Shown one piece after another: positions 62,447 to 64,000 of a stretch of DNA of 64,000 nt. The stretch spans positions 62,001 through 126,000 of the forward strand of contig JAFGLZ010000026.1 of the NCBI GenBank assembly GCA_016927755.1. Direction: 5' to 3'. Positions within the stretch are counted from its first letter, which is position 1. The number at the start of each line of letters is the position of its first letter. The translations under genes were made by a program, and so were the position numbers. Source of the DNA: Phycisphaerae bacterium (lineage in GTDB: Bacteria > Planctomycetota > Phycisphaerae > UBA1845 > JAFGLZ01). The notes under the pieces were generated by a model, which saw only the letters and a list, made by a program, of their open reading frames with translations, was not told where the DNA came from and searched no databases.

Positions 62447-63841
62447 ATGATCCATACACTATGCCTCATCGCCGTCGTCGGCCTCGGCGCCGAGAAGCTG
62501 GAAGGCGATCTGTCGTTCGATCGGTTTGGCGGTTGGAAGGACGTTCGCTTCGGACCGGGCCGGTTCTTCCGAACGCACTTCGACGGCCGGCGGTGGTGGC
62601 TCGTCACGCCGGAGGGCCACGCCTTCATTTCCATCGGTGCGTGTGTGGTCGGCCCCCAGGGCAGCTTCATCCGAGGCACCGACCGCTTCCCGTATCGCGA
62701 GCACGTGCTGGCCAAGCACGGCAACATCGAGACCTGGGCCAAGGTCACGCGCGAGCGATTGGGCAAGTGGGGATTCAACACGCTCGCCTGCTGGTCCGGC
62801 GGCGAGGTCCGCGACGTACCCAGGACGGATACGCTTGGCTTCGCCGGCGGCGGGGAGAACTGGCTCAAGGGCGGAATGCCGGACTTCTTCGATCCGGGGT
62901 TCGTCGAGAACGCCAAGAAGGTCGCCAAGACCTGCCGTCATCGCCGGGACGACCCCTGGCTCATCGGATGGTTCCTCGACAACGAGCTGGCGTGGGACCG
63001 CGACTGGCGATTCGCCCCGCCGCTGTTCGATCGATACGCCGAGCTGCCCGCCGACGCCCCGGGAAAGAAGGCGTGGTGCAAGGTCCTCCAAGAACATCAT
63101 AAGACCGTCGAGGGGTTCAACCGCGTTTGGCGTCCGTCGATCGAGTCCTGGAGCGACTTGGAAGGCCTCAAGCGGGTCGCCCCCCTACCGGGACAGGACG
63201 ACGCCGCCAAGGCCGATCGCGACGCCTTCACGCTGACCGCAGCGCGTCAGTACTTCCGCGTCGCGACCGAGGCGATCCGCGCCGAAGACCCCCACCACCT
63301 CATCCTCGGTTGCCGGTTGGTGAGCTGGGTCGCCCCCAAAATGGTCGTCAAGGCATGCGGCGAGTTCTGCGACGTCATCTCGGTCAATCACTATGAGCTC
63401 GGCCCGGTCGGTGAGCTGGCCTACAACCGCTGGGCGAAAGACTCCACGTTCGTCCAGGGCATCCCCGAGATGACCGACTTCCACAAGCTCACCGGAAAGC
63501 CGGTGCTCATCACGGAGTTCGGCTTCCGCTCGCGAGACAGCGGCCTGCCGAACACGTACCCTCCGCCGCTGGCCGTGCAGCCGACCGTCGCCACCCAGCA
63601 GGCCCGCGCCGAGCGATACGCCAAGTACGTGAACCTCTGGATGGATCAGCCCTACTTCGTCGGCTACCACTGGTTCCGGTACATGGACGAGCCCAAGGAA
63701 GGCCGGTTCGACGGCGAAAACGGCAACTACGGCCTGGTCGACATCCGCGACGATCCGTACACGGAGTTCGTCGAGGCCGCCGCCGTCGTCAACCGGGGGG
63801 TGTGGTCGCGCCATCGGTCGAGCGGCAAGCCCGCGAAGTAG
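62447..63841 (+). CDS. Agarase-like glycoside hydrolase (clan GH-A type)
   Basis: A 464-residue protein starting ATG 62447 behind AAAGGGGGAG. A short hydrophobic N-terminus (HTLCLIAVVGLG) may act in export. TIM-barrel motifs: WWLVTPEGHAFISIGACVVG near the start, acid/base Glu in WLIGWFLDNELAWDRDWRF, HHLILGCRLVSWVAPKMVV, and a nucleophile Glu in KPVLITEFGFRSRDSG. The pattern fits beta-agarase-type enzymes (GH50/GH86-like) common in planctomycetes; the substrate is probably a sulfated galactan or similar, in line with the nearby sulfatase, but family assignment needs a search. Confidence 0.75.
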   Translation: MIHTLCLIAVVGLGAEKLEGDLSFDRFGGWKDVRFGPGRFFRTHFDGRRWWLVTPEGHAFISIGACVVGPQGSFIRGTDRFPYREHVLAKHGNIETWAKVTRERLGKWGFNTLACWSGGEVRDVPRTDTLGFAGGGENWLKGGMPDFFDPGFVENAKKVAKTCRHRRDDPWLIGWFLDNELAWDRDWRFAPPLFDRYAELPADAPGKKAWCKVLQEHHKTVEGFNRVWRPSIESWSDLEGLKRVAPLPGQDDAAKADRDAFTLTAARQYFRVATEAIRAEDPHHLILGCRLVSWVAPKMVVKACGEFCDVISVNHYELGPVGELAYNRWAKDSTFVQGIPEMTDFHKLTGKPVLITEFGFRSRDSGLPNTYPPPLAVQPTVATQQARAERYAKYVNLWMDQPYFVGYHWFRYMDEPKEGRFDGENGNYGLVDIRDDPYTEFVEAAAVVNRGVWSRHRSSGKPAK

Positions 63842-63874
63842 ACAGCAGAGACGGACGAAGGGCCTCGCGCGTCA

Positions 63875-64000
63875 TCAACGCTTCGGGCGGGTCGCGAGGA
63901 CGTGGACGCCGCTCAGCCAGTCGTCCTGGTCGACCATCGGGATGACGTAGACCGGCGCGGAGTTCAGTGTAACGCTGACCGGGGCGGTTCCCTCGCTCAG
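63875..64000 (-). CDS. C-terminal end of a minus-strand gene (partial)
   Basis: An open frame enters from the right edge and reads, in minus orientation, LSEGTAPVSVTLNSAPVYVI then PMVDQDDWLSGVHVLATRPKR before a TGA (complement of 63875-63877). TAPVSVTLNSAPVYV resembles the last beta-strands of glycoside-hydrolase accessory domains. The rest lies outside the window. Confidence 0.55.
   Translation of the reverse strand: MSEGTAPVSVTLNSAPVYVIPMVDQDDWLSGVHVLATRPKR

Overview
The window (about 63% GC by eye) reads as a chromosomal segment of a planctomycete, perhaps a Phycisphaerae-like lineage. The evidence is a Tat-exported sulfatase, a series of secreted six-hairpin, GH20-like, GH51 and agarase-like hydrolases, an FG-GAP lipoprotein, an LPS-export type periplasmic protein next to a KdsC phosphatase, and the many short palindromic and heptad repeats often seen between planctomycete genes. 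This placement is inferred from gene content; no marker gene or intact rRNA is present.

Layout. (1) 1-7751, plus strand: a tightly coupled stress or metal-efflux operon, starting with the tail of an upstream gene, then a zinc-finger anti-sigma protein, a Spy/CnrX-like periplasmic protein, a Cys-rich secreted protein, a MacA/MacB efflux system with two separate FtsX permeases, a NapH-like ferredoxin and a thioredoxin-type arsenate reductase. (2) 7752-8738: a scar with two degraded tRNA-like pieces and the last 49 codons of a tyrosine recombinase. (3) 8739-16944: fatty-acid cluster. An acyl-CoA ligase diverges from a TetR regulator across two 16-bp palindromes, followed by acyl-CoA dehydrogenase, MaoC hydratase, FabG4-type reductase and thiolase, the same enzyme set as the mycobacterial fadE5/htdX/fabG4/fadA2 locus. 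(4) 16945-18050: a helix-turn-helix protein between heptanucleotide repeat tracts. (5) 18052-36225, minus strand: polysaccharide degradation (two six-hairpin hydrolases, a GH20-like protein with a CBM9-like tail, a broken beta-helix gene), two unusual aromatic/acidic-repeat lipoproteins, an LptC/LptA-like giant with KdsC, and a HEAT-repeat protein. (6) 36463-38067: a frameshifted VapC-like toxin with antitoxin, an IS200-like RAYT transposase between palindrome clusters, and a PIN-domain scrap. (7) 38162-43209, minus: aspartate kinase and a three-gene operon (OPA-type transporter, SDR, DegT aminotransferase). (8) 43510-45852: GH51 arabinofuranosidase. (9) 46174-51874, plus: a small PHA-system-like protein, two tandem paralogous membrane proteins, an ABC ATPase and an ABC permease fused to a CPBP protease. 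(10) 52274-64000: FG-GAP lipoprotein, C45-type Ntn hydrolase, sulfatase, GDSL hydrolase with an alpha/alpha-toroid tail, agarase-like GH and the 3' end of another gene.

How it fits together. The hydrolases, sulfatase and esterase-like proteins suggest a lifestyle of stripping complex plant or algal polysaccharides, with arabinose release at 43.5-46 kb. The most unusual items are the two repeat lipoproteins (27.3 and 30.9 kb), the 160-bp repeat found twice at about 94% identity with a third partial match, the five-copy 19-bp palindrome family, and the RAYT/REP unit. I did not find an obviously new multi-gene system; the closest candidate is the tandem membrane-protein pair plus ABC-CPBP exporter at 46.6-51.9 kb.
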